NCBI GenBank assembly: GCA_018883665.1
Contig: JAHLFU010000217.1
Location: 1-17,637, forward strand
Reading direction: 5' to 3'
DNA from: Paraprevotella stercoravium
GTDB lineage: Bacteria; Bacteroidota; Bacteroidia; Bacteroidales; Bacteroidaceae
DNA: 17,637 bases
The notes beneath the pieces are model-generated. The model made no database searches. It was not told where the DNA came from and was given only the letters and a program-made list of their open reading frames with translations. Shown in pieces: positions 6,879 through 15,019 of this stretch. The position numbers were made by a program, and so were the translations under genes. Each line of letters begins with the position of its first letter. Positions within the stretch are counted from its first letter, which is position 1.

Positions 6879-8063
6879 TTAGAGAATATCCAACTGCTTG
6901 AACACCTTCACCAGTTTCTCGATGGCTTCGTCAACCTGCTCATGTGTATGATTTGCCATTAGGGCAAAGCGTACTAGGGTATCCTGAGGAGCACATGCCG
7001 GTGGAATGACCGGATTAATAAATACTCCTTCATCGAATGCCAGTTTTGTCACCAAGAATGTTTTATCTGTATCGCGTACATACAAAGGAATGATAGGTGA
7101 TTCTGTCGCACCAATTTCAAATCCTTCCTCGCGGAATCGTTTCAGGGCATAGTTAGTTACATCCCACAATTTCTGGATGCGTTCCGGTTCCTGTTGCAGA
7201 ATGTGCAGGGCTTCGAGTGCAGAGGCGGTTGCTGCCGGAGTGTTTGAAGCACTGAAGATATATGTACGGGTATTATGTCTTAACCAATTGATGATTGTCT
7301 TATCAGCCGCAATGAAACCGCCAATTGAAGCCAGAGACTTGCTGAAAGTACCCATAATCAGATCTACTTCGTCGGTCAGATTAAAATGATCGCATACTCC
7401 CCTACCGTTACGTCCGAATACGCCTAATCCGTGTGCTTCATCCACCATTATGCTGGCATTATACTTATGTTTCAGACGTACGATTTCAGGCAAGTTGGCC
7501 AAATCACCTTCCATAGAGAATACACCGTCAACTACAATGAGTTTAACAGCATCCGGTTTACATTTCTGGAGCTGTTTCTCCAGATCTGCCATGTCATTGT
7601 GCTTGTATCTCAGATTATGTGAAAAAGACAGTCTTCTACCATCTACAATCGAAGCATGGTCTCTGTCATCACAGATAATATAGTCGTTTCTGTCTGTAAT
7701 ACATGCCAATACACCTGAGTTTACTGTAAAACCAGTTGAGAAACAGAGTGCTTCATCTTTTCCGACAAAAGCGGCAAGCTCTTTTTCCAACTGCACGTGC
7801 AAGTCAAGTGTTCCGTTGAGAAATCTGGATCCGGCACATCCTGAACCGTATTTTCTTAAAGCTTGCACGCCGGCTTCAATAACACGCTCGTCGCCGGTTA
7901 ATCCTGTATAAGCGTTGGAACCGAACATCAGCACGCGATGGCCTTCCATCAAAACTTCTGTGCCCTGTTTTCCTTCGATTTCTCTAAAATAAGGATACAC
8001 ACCCGCTTCCATAAATTTTTGGGGTGCATCATACTTTGCTAATTTGTCTTGTAATAATCCCAT
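6879..8063 (-). CDS. spt: Serine palmitoyltransferase (PLP-dependent alpha-oxoamine synthase)
   Basis: This 394-residue cytoplasmic enzyme condenses L-serine with a long-chain acyl-CoA to 3-ketosphinganine, the committed step of sphingolipid synthesis, a hallmark of Bacteroidetes membranes. Visible motifs: SNAYTGL (49-55), GSGCAGSRFLNGT (73-85), the PLP-stacking His136 in DHASIVDG, the PLP-nitrogen Asp208 in DEAHG, and the Schiff-base Lys242 in GTFSKSLASIGGF. Length equals the usual 394-397. The protein closely resembles what I recall of the B. thetaiotaomicron enzyme. The start is set at ATG 8063 (MGLLQDK): an in-frame extension to TTG at 8120 would overlap the -7 promoter box. Glycine C-acetyltransferase and 8-amino-7-oxononanoate synthase are paralogues. 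Sequence character and the adjacent lipid kinase favour SPT. Confidence 0.88.
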   Translation of the reverse strand: MGLLQDKLAKYDAPQKFMEAGVYPYFREIEGKQGTEVLMEGHRVLMFGSNAYTGLTGDERVIEAGVQALRKYGSGCAGSRFLNGTLDLHVQLEKELAAFVGKDEALCFSTGFTVNSGVLACITDRNDYIICDDRDHASIVDGRRLSFSHNLRYKHNDMADLEKQLQKCKPDAVKLIVVDGVFSMEGDLANLPEIVRLKHKYNASIMVDEAHGLGVFGRNGRGVCDHFNLTDEVDLIMGTFSKSLASIGGFIAADKTIINWLRHNTRTYIFSASNTPAATASALEALHILQQEPERIQKLWDVTNYALKRFREEGFEIGATESPIIPLYVRDTDKTFLVTKLAFDEGVFINPVIPPACAPQDTLVRFALMANHTHEQVDEAIEKLVKVFKQLDIL

Positions 8064-8117
8064 TTTCAATGTTAGGTTTATAGAAATTCTTCGGATAGAT
8101 TTCATAAAAGTCCGTTG

Positions 8118-8125
8118 CAAAAGTA
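8118..8125 (-). promoter_or_regulatory. -7 element of the spt promoter
   Basis: Read on the minus strand, TACTTTTG (8125-8118) matches TAnnTTTG and lies 54 bp before the spt ATG at 8063. No good TTG lies at the expected -33 distance. A perfect palindrome with 8-bp arms (AATTAAAA-T-TTTTAATT, 8128-8144) occupies the spacer. Confidence 0.6.
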
Positions 8126-8191
8126 ATAATTAAAATTTTTAATTGAGGAAAATCAAACATAAAAAATACCAAAATCCTCACAGTTGGATTC

Positions 8192-8205
8192 TTATTTCGA
8201 AATAA
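8192..8205. promoter_or_regulatory. Perfect 14-bp palindrome in the spt/lipid-kinase divergent region
   Basis: TTATTTCGAAATAA is identical to its reverse complement. It sits 16 bp upstream of the kinase -7 box, overlapping where its -33 element would be, and about 70 bp from the spt -7 box. That is a good place for a regulator binding site acting on one or both genes. The binding protein is unknown. Confidence 0.45.
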
Positions 8206-8221
8206 TGTCACAAAAAGTAAT

Positions 8222-8229
8222 TATATTTG
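8222..8229 (+). promoter_or_regulatory. -7 element of the lipid-kinase promoter
   Basis: TATATTTG at 8222-8229 matches TAnnTTTG and predicts a start of transcription near 8236, about 30 nt before the ATG at 8266. The -33 element is not well conserved; the palindrome at 8192-8205 occupies that zone. Confidence 0.65.
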
Positions 8230-8265
8230 TGAATACAAAATAGCCAATTTTCATCAACCCTATTT

Positions 8266-9303
8266 ATGTCTGGAAAGAAAAAAATCTATTTCATAATCAA
8301 TCCTATCTCAGGTACTCAAAAAAAAGATCTGATAATAAAGGATATAAACCGTTATTTAGACAATTCTAGATTTGATTATGAAGTTAAATATACGCAATAT
8401 GCAGGCCATGCGGCTGCTATTGCTCGTGAAGCAGCCAATGCCGGTCTGGACATTGTTGTTGCCATTGGTGGTGACGGGACAGTTAACGAAGTCGCTCGTT
8501 CGTTGGTCCATCACACCACGGCTTTAGGTATCATCCCTTGTGGTTCCGGTAACGGACTGGCGCGCCATTTACAGATTCCGATAGATCCCGTTGGAGCTAT
8601 ACAGGTACTCAATGAATGCGTCATTCAGGAATTGGATTATGGGAAAATCAATAATATACCTTTCTTTTGCACTTGTGGTATTGGATTTGATGCATTTGTG
8701 AGTTCAAAATTTGCGGAAGCAGGAAAGCGAGGTTTTCTGACCTACATTGAAAATACCCTTCGTGAAGGTCTGGCATATAAGCCGGAAACTTATACCATTA
8801 CCATTGATGGAAACGACCAGTTGATCTATAAGGCATTCCTGATAGCATGTGCAAATGCATCGCAATATGGAAACAATGCTTACATCGCCCCCAATGCTTC
8901 AATGAGTGACGGGCTGATGGATGTTACGATTATGGAGCCTATTTCTGTACTTGAGGCGCCGCAGATTGCCATACAGTTGTTTAACCGCACAATTAATCAT
9001 AACAGTAAGATTAAAACATTTCGTTGTAAAAAGGTAAACATAGAGCGGAAAAATCCGGGCGTGATTCATTTTGACGGCGATCCGGTGATGAGCGGAAAAA
9101 ACATTGAAGTGGAGTTGGTAGAGAAAGGCTTGAACGTTGTGGTGAATTCTCATGGTAGTCCACAACCGCCTTTATTGAGAATCTTCTCTGATTTTTATGA
9201 GGATTTCAATCAATTCCGTGATGAATTGTTCGAAAAGCACAAACGCATTCTGCGTTCTCAGCAGGAACATGTGCGCAATAGTCTCAAACGTTTTAATAAG
9301 TAA
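8266..9303 (+). CDS. Diacylglycerol/sphingosine-kinase superfamily lipid kinase
   Basis: A 345-residue kinase of the DAGK_cat fold (YegS/BmrU/DgkB and eukaryotic sphingosine kinases), which phosphorylates the hydroxyl of a lipid using ATP. Motifs: INPISGTQKK (11-20), the first nucleotide-binding loop; AIGGDGTVNEVA (66-77), the signature GGDGT loop; GIIPCGSGNGLARHL (88-102). Later come a DGLMDVTI strand and a HFDGD motif typical of the C-terminal beta-sandwich. About 45 residues beyond the usual end form a charged, probably helical tail. It is transcribed divergently from spt across 202 bp, which makes a sphingoid base or ceramide a reasonable candidate substrate. A phosphorylated sphingoid base would parallel dihydrosphingosine phosphorylation reported in Porphyromonas. 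Diacylglycerol or undecaprenol are alternatives. The substrate cannot be read from sequence. Confidence 0.88.
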   Translation: MSGKKKIYFIINPISGTQKKDLIIKDINRYLDNSRFDYEVKYTQYAGHAAAIAREAANAGLDIVVAIGGDGTVNEVARSLVHHTTALGIIPCGSGNGLARHLQIPIDPVGAIQVLNECVIQELDYGKINNIPFFCTCGIGFDAFVSSKFAEAGKRGFLTYIENTLREGLAYKPETYTITIDGNDQLIYKAFLIACANASQYGNNAYIAPNASMSDGLMDVTIMEPISVLEAPQIAIQLFNRTINHNSKIKTFRCKKVNIERKNPGVIHFDGDPVMSGKNIEVELVEKGLNVVVNSHGSPQPPLLRIFSDFYEDFNQFRDELFEKHKRILRSQQEHVRNSLKRFNK

Positions 9304-9319
9304 GAATCTATAAAAATAA

Positions 9320-9364
9320 AAGAGCCTTGTCAAACCCCTTTTCAGGTGCTATGATAAGGCTCTT
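9320..9364. terminator. Bidirectional terminator between convergent genes
   Basis: AAGAGCCTTGTCA (9320-9332) pairs with TGATAAGGCTCTT (9352-9364), 13 bp with one wobble, between the lipid kinase (+) and the tRNA methyltransferase (-). The minus-strand side has a T-rich tract (TTTATTTTTA) and the plus side a weaker one, so it can serve both transcripts. Confidence 0.85.
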
Positions 9365-9380
9365 GGTTATATTAAGGATA

Positions 9381-10085
9381 CTATAACTTCAGATAGAAAT
9401 CACCTGTAAGCAGACGGTATTCTTCTGTGGGCTCATTGGTCTGAGTCTTTAATACCAGCTGTTCGCTTAAAGGATATGGAACTTGAGTTCGTGAAAAAGA
9501 AAGCAAAACACGTTTTGCCGGTTTGTTTTCTTTTGTGTGTACCCATACTTTTCTTAATGCATATAGATTATTTTCCCAACACAACTGACTGAAGAGATCG
9601 CAACTCTCGGCCGGAATAATGACATGGAATGTTCCCTGTTCTGTAAGTAGTGAAACGCATGCACGAATCAGATCTTCAAAGGGCAAACAAGCTGTTTGCC
9701 GTGCTTGATTCCGTAAATCTGTTGGAGACAGGAGCCCGTTGGAGTAAAATGGCGGGTTGCATAAAATACAGTCAAACTTTGTTTGCGGATTCCAACAACG
9801 GATGTCAGCCAGAATGACTGTTATGCGTTCTGCCCATGGTGATTGCCGGACATTAAATTCAGCCTGTTGTACGGCCGAAGGATCAATTTCTATGGCAGTA
9901 ATATGTGCCGACGGATTGCGTTGCGCAGCCATCAATGCCAGAATGCCGGAACCGGTACCGACATCCAGAACTGTATGTGCGGAACAACAGTCGCTCCAAG
10001 CCCCTAAAAGTACACTGTCTGTACCCACTTTCATGGCGCAAAGTTCATGATGGACGGAAAATTGTTTAAAATGAAATGCGTTCAT
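9381..10085 (-). CDS. trmN6: tRNA1(Val) (adenine(37)-N6)-methyltransferase, TrmN6/YfiC family
   Basis: A 234-residue SAM-dependent N6-adenine methyltransferase expected to modify A37 next to the anticodon of a tRNA. It opens with FHFKQFSVHHELCAMKVGTD (4-23), the family's characteristic N-terminal stretch. The SAM-binding loop DVGTGSG (41-47) and acidic ribose-binding EIDPSA (66-71) follow, then the catalytic NPPF tetrad (110-113), which marks amino-methylation of adenine. YfiC/TrmN6 in E. coli acts on tRNA1(Val); that exact substrate is assumed from the family. Length is normal. It has its own promoter and diverges from lon. Related MTS/RlmF-type enzymes share NPPF, but the N-terminus fits TrmN6 best. 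Confidence 0.88.
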   Translation of the reverse strand: MNAFHFKQFSVHHELCAMKVGTDSVLLGAWSDCCSAHTVLDVGTGSGILALMAAQRNPSAHITAIEIDPSAVQQAEFNVRQSPWAERITVILADIRCWNPQTKFDCILCNPPFYSNGLLSPTDLRNQARQTACLPFEDLIRACVSLLTEQGTFHVIIPAESCDLFSQLCWENNLYALRKVWVHTKENKPAKRVLLSFSRTQVPYPLSEQLVLKTQTNEPTEEYRLLTGDFYLKL

Positions 10086-10118
10086 TACTCAAGAATCAGG
10101 TTATTATTTTTATTGTTG

Positions 10119-10147
10119 CAAAAATAACTAATTAAAATCAAATACAA
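10119..10147 (-). promoter_or_regulatory. Promoter of trmN6
   Basis: On the minus strand, TTG (10147-10145) is followed after 18 bp by TATTTTTG (10126-10119), matching TAnnTTTG, with 33 bp between the -7 box and the ATG at 10085. The spacing is one base short of the usual range. Confidence 0.6.
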
Positions 10148-10156
10148 TATTTATAC

Positions 10157-10187
10157 TTGGTATAATAGCCACATTTTTGTATCTTTG
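10157..10187 (+). promoter_or_regulatory. Promoter of the lon operon
   Basis: TTG at 10157-10159, exactly 20 bp, then TATCTTTG at 10180-10187: a full consensus match. Transcription would start near 10194, about 40 nt before the lon ATG. No heat-shock-type operator such as CIRCE was recognised. This is the only strong promoter before the five-gene run. Confidence 0.82.
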
Positions 10188-10234
10188 CCGAGTTTCACAA
10201 AAAAATAAAAACAATATATTAGACTATAGAGTTT

Positions 10235-12691
10235 ATGCAAATCGACGAAAATCAGAATCCTTTTTCTTTAGTAGCCGACTTTGAGGGAGATGAGTCCAGT
10301 GTATTCGAGGTAGATGTGGACGAGACATTGCCCATTCTGCCCTTGCGAAACATGGTATTGTTTCCGGGTGTTGTCATGCCGGTTGCCGTGGGACGAAAGA
10401 GTTCGCTCAAGCTCATTAAGGCAGCAGAGAAAAAGAATTTTCATATAGGTGTAGTCTGTCAGCTGGCTCCGGAGACAGATCATCCGGGTTTTGAAGACCT
10501 ATACCATGTTGGTACGGTTGCCAAAATTGTTAAAGTGCTCGAATTACCGGATCAGTCTATTACTGTTATTCTTCAGGGAATGAGCCGTTTTAAATTGTCT
10601 GGCATTGTTGAGACCACACCTTATTTAATTGGTAATGCGACTAAGATTGACGAAGTGTTGCCAGAAAAAGAGGATACTCAATATGAGATTCTGGTGGAAA
10701 GCTGTCGCGAGGTAACTATGAAATACATCAAAATGAATGAGCAGTTGCCCCGTGAGTCTATGTTTGCCATCAAAAATATCTCAAACAAGACATTCCTGAT
10801 TAATTTCATCTGTGCCAATTTCCCGTTTGCCATCAGTCGGAAAATGGAACTGTTGGGCGAGGCTTCAATGGTAAAACGCACAGAGCTTCTTCTGCGTCAA
10901 TTGAACAAAGAGATTCAATATGCGGAACTGCGTGCGGAAATTCAGCGCCGTACACGTGAGGATCTGGATGTTCAGCAAAAAGAATATTTCCTGCAACAGC
11001 AAATCAAGAATATTCAGGATGAATTGGGCGGAACACCGCAGGATCAGGACATACGCCAGCTGAAGAATCAGGCTGCCATGAAAAACTGGAGTGCGGAGAC
11101 CGATCAGGTATTTCAGCGTGAACTCGCCAAACTGGAGCGTTTGAATCCGCAGAGTCCCGACTATAATGTGCAGCTGAATTATTTGCAGACATTGTTAAGC
11201 TTGCCTTGGAATACCTATACAGAAGATAACCTGAATCTGAAGAATGCCGAGAAAGTTCTTAATAAAGACCATTATGGGCTGGAAAAAGTAAAGGAACGTA
11301 TTTTGGAGCATTTGGCAGTATTGCGTCTTCGGGGCGATCTTAAGTCACCGATCATTTGCCTGTATGGCCCTCCGGGAGTCGGAAAAACCTCGTTGGGACG
11401 CAGTGTGGCTACAGCCTTAAAGAGAAAATACGTGCGTATGTCTCTTGGCGGATTACACGATGAGTCTGAAATTCGCGGTCACCGCAAGACTTATATCGGC
11501 GCTATGCCGGGACGGATCATCAAGAATCTGATCAAGGCAGAGAGCTCCAATCCGGTATTTATTTTGGATGAAATTGACAAGATTACTCAAAATACCGTGC
11601 AGGGCGATCCGTCTTCGGCCTTGTTGGAGGTGCTGGATCCGGAACAGAACAATGCTTTCCATGACAATTTCCTGGATTTGGACTATGATTTGTCGAAAGT
11701 ACTGTTTATCGCCACTGCCAATAATGTAGGCACCATCCCTCGCCCACTGCTTGACCGTATGGAACTGATAGAGGTGAGCGGATACATCACAGAAGAGAAA
11801 ATTGAAATCGCCAAGCGTCATCTTATTCCGAAGGAAAAGGAAAACAATGGTTTGGCCGGAGAGCAGGATATCAAGTTTACACGCCCGGCCATAGAATTCC
11901 TGATTGAGAACTACACACGTGAATCAGGTGTACGTGGTTTGGAGAAAAAGATCAACAAGGTATTCCGTAAAATCGCTTTGGAATATGCGCGTACGGGTGT
12001 GATACCGTATACCGAAATCAAGCCTGCAGATATTGAAAAACTGCTTGGCAAACCGGAGTTCACCCGCGACATCTATCAGGGCAATGAATATGCCGGTGTT
12101 GTAACCGGTCTGGCGTGGACTTCTGTCGGTGGAGAGATTCTCTTTATCGAGACCAGTCTGAGCAAAGGAAAGCCCGGCAAACTGACACTTACCGGAAATT
12201 TGGGCGATGTAATGAAAGAGTCGGCTATGCTGGCCCTGGAATATATCAAGGCACATGCGGAGGCTCTGGAAATCGATAACCGTATTTTCGAGAACTGGAA
12301 TATTCATATTCACGTACCCGAAGGAGCCGTACCTAAGGACGGTCCGTCTGCCGGTATCACGATGGCTACATCATTGGCCTCGGCTTTGACCCAACGTAAG
12401 GTACGCAGCAATCTGGCGATGACCGGAGAGATTACTTTGCGTGGAAAGGTTCTGCCTGTTGGCGGTATTAAAGAAAAAATATTGGCAGCCCGACGTGCTG
12501 GAATTAAGGATATCATACTCTGTAAGGAAAACAAAAAGAATATAGAGGAGATTCCGGCCATGTATCTTAAAGGCCTCACATTCCATTATGTGGATAATGT
12601 GAAGGAAGTCCTTCAGTTTGCTTTGCTGAAAGAAAAGGTAAAGGATCCGATTATCTTTAAATTTGAAGAAAACAATGGTGACCATAAATAA
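10235..12691 (+). CDS. lon: ATP-dependent endopeptidase Lon
   Basis: This 818-residue cytoplasmic AAA+ serine protease forms hexamers and degrades misfolded and regulatory proteins. The N-terminal LON substrate-binding domain begins at LPILPLRNMVLFPGVVMPV (32-50). The coiled-coil linker carries QKEYFLQQQIKNIQDELG. The AAA+ module has Walker A GPPGVGKT (378-385, Lys384), Walker B FILDEIDK with Asp445/Glu446, and the sensor region RPLLDRME. The protease domain has the KDGPSAGIT motif with nucleophile Ser705, and Lys748 in GGIKEK, 43 residues later as in E. coli Lon (679/722). At 818 residues it is somewhat longer than the E. coli protein (784), with short extra ends. It heads a plus-strand gene run, and its last 17 bp overlap tgt. 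Confidence 0.98.
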   Translation: MQIDENQNPFSLVADFEGDESSVFEVDVDETLPILPLRNMVLFPGVVMPVAVGRKSSLKLIKAAEKKNFHIGVVCQLAPETDHPGFEDLYHVGTVAKIVKVLELPDQSITVILQGMSRFKLSGIVETTPYLIGNATKIDEVLPEKEDTQYEILVESCREVTMKYIKMNEQLPRESMFAIKNISNKTFLINFICANFPFAISRKMELLGEASMVKRTELLLRQLNKEIQYAELRAEIQRRTREDLDVQQKEYFLQQQIKNIQDELGGTPQDQDIRQLKNQAAMKNWSAETDQVFQRELAKLERLNPQSPDYNVQLNYLQTLLSLPWNTYTEDNLNLKNAEKVLNKDHYGLEKVKERILEHLAVLRLRGDLKSPIICLYGPPGVGKTSLGRSVATALKRKYVRMSLGGLHDESEIRGHRKTYIGAMPGRIIKNLIKAESSNPVFILDEIDKITQNTVQGDPSSALLEVLDPEQNNAFHDNFLDLDYDLSKVLFIATANNVGTIPRPLLDRMELIEVSGYITEEKIEIAKRHLIPKEKENNGLAGEQDIKFTRPAIEFLIENYTRESGVRGLEKKINKVFRKIALEYARTGVIPYTEIKPADIEKLLGKPEFTRDIYQGNEYAGVVTGLAWTSVGGEILFIETSLSKGKPGKLTLTGNLGDVMKESAMLALEYIKAHAEALEIDNRIFENWNIHIHVPEGAVPKDGPSAGITMATSLASALTQRKVRSNLAMTGEITLRGKVLPVGGIKEKILAARRAGIKDIILCKENKKNIEEIPAMYLKGLTFHYVDNVKEVLQFALLKEKVKDPIIFKFEENNGDHK

Positions 12692-13832
12692 ACAGACCAA
12701 TACCCAGTTTACACTGTTGCACACCGACGGCAAAACCAATGCGCGCGCCGGTGTGCTCAAAACCGACCATGGAGAGATTGAAACACCGATCTTCATGCCT
12801 GTCGGAACCTTGGGCAGTGTCAAAGGTGTCCAGTTGAAAGATCTCACAGAGGACATCAAAGCGCAGATCATTTTGGGAAATACTTATCATTTGTATCTGC
12901 GTCCCGGCACGGAAATTCTGGAGAAGGCAGGCGGATTGCACCGTTTTAACGGGTTTGACAAACCGATGCTGACAGACAGTGGCGGTTTTCAGGTATTCTC
13001 GCTCACCGGAATCCGCAAGTTGCGTGAGGAAGGCTGTGAGTTCCGTTCACATATTGACGGCTCCAAGCACTTTTTCACTCCGGAAAAGGTGATGGATATC
13101 GAGCGTTCCATCGGTGCCGACATCATGATGGCATTTGACGAATGCCCGCCGGGAGATTCCGATTATGAGTATGCCCGCAAAAGTCTGGAACTGACTCATC
13201 GGTGGTTGGACCGCTGTATCAACCGCTACAATGAGACCACCCCGAAATACGGTTGCGGACAGTCTCTCTTCCCTATTGTTCAAGGATGCACCTATCCGGA
13301 TTTGCGCCGTCGTTCCGCGGAGTTTGTTGCCAGCAAGAATGCCGACGGTAATGCCATCGGCGGACTGGCTGTCGGCGAACCGGCAGAAGTCATGTATGAA
13401 ATGATTGAAGTCGTGAATGAGATTCTGCCCAAAGACAAACCACGTTATCTTATGGGTGTAGGTACTCCGGTGAACCTGCTCGAGGGTATTGAACGGGGTG
13501 TCGATATGTTCGATTGTGTCATGCCTACGCGTAACGGACGTAATGCCATGCTCTTTACGCGCAATGGTATTATGAACATGCGCAACCGTAAATGGGCAGA
13601 TGATTTTTCACCGGTCGATCCGGATGGTACTTCTTATGTAGATACCGCTTACTCCAAAGCCTATTTGCACCATCTGTTTAAAGCTCAGGAGCTGTTGGCC
13701 TTGCAGATTGCTTCCATTCATAATCTGGCTTTCTATATCTGGTTGGTTCAGGAAGCCCGGAAACAGATTTTGGCTGACAATTTCTCTACATGGAAAGCAG
13801 AAATGGTAAGAAAAGTATCTGTAAGATTATAA
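12675..13832 (+). CDS. tgt: tRNA-guanine transglycosylase Tgt without zinc-site cysteines
   Basis: A 385-residue enzyme exchanging guanine-34 in the anticodon of Asp, Asn, His and Tyr tRNAs for a queuine precursor. The TIM-barrel carries LTDSGGFQVFSL with general acid/base Asp101 and DMFDCVMPTRNGRN with nucleophile Asp280, both aligned with the Zymomonas enzyme (102 and 280). The structural zinc site is altered. His349 is kept in ASIHNL, but the three cysteines expected at 318, 320 and 323 are Gly, Ser and Asp. The surrounding motif (AYLHHLFKAQELLALQIA) is intact, so this is not a frameshift. ATG at 12675 is chosen; a TTG four codons upstream is less likely. The start lies inside the end of lon (17-bp overlap), suggesting translational coupling. 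Confidence 0.95.
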   Translation: MVTINKQTNTQFTLLHTDGKTNARAGVLKTDHGEIETPIFMPVGTLGSVKGVQLKDLTEDIKAQIILGNTYHLYLRPGTEILEKAGGLHRFNGFDKPMLTDSGGFQVFSLTGIRKLREEGCEFRSHIDGSKHFFTPEKVMDIERSIGADIMMAFDECPPGDSDYEYARKSLELTHRWLDRCINRYNETTPKYGCGQSLFPIVQGCTYPDLRRRSAEFVASKNADGNAIGGLAVGEPAEVMYEMIEVVNEILPKDKPRYLMGVGTPVNLLEGIERGVDMFDCVMPTRNGRNAMLFTRNGIMNMRNRKWADDFSPVDPDGTSYVDTAYSKAYLHHLFKAQELLALQIASIHNLAFYIWLVQEARKQILADNFSTWKAEMVRKVSVRL

Positions 13833-13843
13833 AAAGAGCCTGC

Positions 13844-15007
13844 ATGAAAATCTTCAAAAAGAAACAAAAGGAAGCTGTTGGCAGAAGAAAGTCCCTTTCA
13901 AGACTTTCTTCTGCCAATCCGTTGAATCGGTTGGACCGCTATTTGATTGGTAAATTCTTAGGTACATACTTTTTTTCAATAATCCTGATTATTTCCATTG
14001 CCATTGTTTTTGACTACAATGAGAACATTGATAAGTTTACAACAAACAATGCGCCGCTTAAAGACATCGTATTCGAATATTATGCCAATTTTGTCCCCTA
14101 CTATTCGAATCTGTTCAGCCCGCTGTTCGTATTTATTTCAGTGATTTTCTTTACCTCCAAATTAGCTGAGAATTCTGAGATTATCGCTATGATGTCTACT
14201 GGTATGAGTTTCGAGCGCCTGATGCGTCCCTATATGGTATCGGCGGCCATCATTGCCTTAATGACATTTCTGCTGGGAGCATATGTTATTCCCCGAGGAA
14301 GTGAGCGGCGACTGAATTTTGAGAATGTCTATAAAAAGAAACAGAAGGCTAATTTTGCCCAAAACGTACAGTTGCAGGTCGATACCGGCGTCATTGCCTT
14401 TATCGAGCATTTTGACGGAGATACCAAGACCGGATACCGTTTCTCGTTGGATAAATTCGAGAACAAGAAACTGGTTTCCCATCTTACAGCCAGTACCATA
14501 AAATATGATACGCTGTCCGACGAGCAATATCACTGGCAGATCAGCAATTATACCATTCGCGAAATGAAGGGTATGCGTGAACACATCACTTCCGGAATGA
14601 AACTTGATTCATTGATCCGGATAGAGCCGGCAGATTTTCTGGAGGTACGTGATCAGCAGGAAATCCTGACGAATCCGGAATTGAAAGAATATATCGAAAA
14701 GCAGAAACGGCGTGGTTTGGGAAATATCAAGCCTTTTGAGGTTGAATATTACAAGCGCTATGCCACTCCATTCGCATCCTTTATCCTGACAACCATCGGT
14801 TTGTCGCTTTCTGCCCGCAAGCGGAAAGGAGGTATGGGTATGTATTTGGGTATTGGTTTGGGTCTGAGTGCCTCTTATATTTTGTTCCAGACAATCTCAG
14901 CCACATTGGCCATAAACGCCGACTGGCCTTCAGCCTTGGCCGTATGGCTGCCGAATATTATATTTACTGTTATTGCTTTCTTCCTTTATAAGAAGGCACC
15001 AAGATAA
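13844..15007 (+). CDS. LptF/LptG (YjgP/YjgQ) family permease
   Basis: A 387-residue inner-membrane protein of the family that, with LptB, extracts lipopolysaccharide from the inner membrane and drives it along the Lpt bridge. Six spans are visible: about 38-57, 88-105, 130-150, 305-322, 333-353 and 364-382. The roughly 150-residue region between spans 3 and 4 is the periplasmic beta-jellyroll domain. The N-terminus LDRYLIGKFLGTYFFS (30-45) is typical of the family. An extra basic stretch of about 28 residues precedes it. The preferred ATG 13844 lies 11 bp after the tgt stop; an in-frame ATG at 13790 would overlap tgt by 43 bp. Bacteroidales often carry more than one such permease, so F or G cannot be assigned. 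It sits in the middle of the lon-to-mltG run. Confidence 0.9.
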   Translation: MKIFKKKQKEAVGRRKSLSRLSSANPLNRLDRYLIGKFLGTYFFSIILIISIAIVFDYNENIDKFTTNNAPLKDIVFEYYANFVPYYSNLFSPLFVFISVIFFTSKLAENSEIIAMMSTGMSFERLMRPYMVSAAIIALMTFLLGAYVIPRGSERRLNFENVYKKKQKANFAQNVQLQVDTGVIAFIEHFDGDTKTGYRFSLDKFENKKLVSHLTASTIKYDTLSDEQYHWQISNYTIREMKGMREHITSGMKLDSLIRIEPADFLEVRDQQEILTNPELKEYIEKQKRRGLGNIKPFEVEYYKRYATPFASFILTTIGLSLSARKRKGGMGMYLGIGLGLSASYILFQTISATLAINADWPSALAVWLPNIIFTVIAFFLYKKAPR

Positions 15008-15019
15008 AGATTTAACAAC

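Noticed and set aside
8064..8120. Nineteen-residue N-terminal extension of serine palmitoyltransferase from a TTG codon
   Set aside because: The TTG overlaps the -7 promoter box, and the protein already has normal family length from ATG 8063.
12371..12871. Minus-strand 166-codon frame across the lon/tgt junction
   Set aside because: Both plus-strand proteins are full-length and conserved here; the antisense frame has no family features.
13626..13643. Possible frameshift in tgt explaining the lost zinc cysteines
   Set aside because: Residues on both sides align in the same frame with the family, including DFSPVDPDG before and AYLHHLF after, so it is substitution, not a frameshift.
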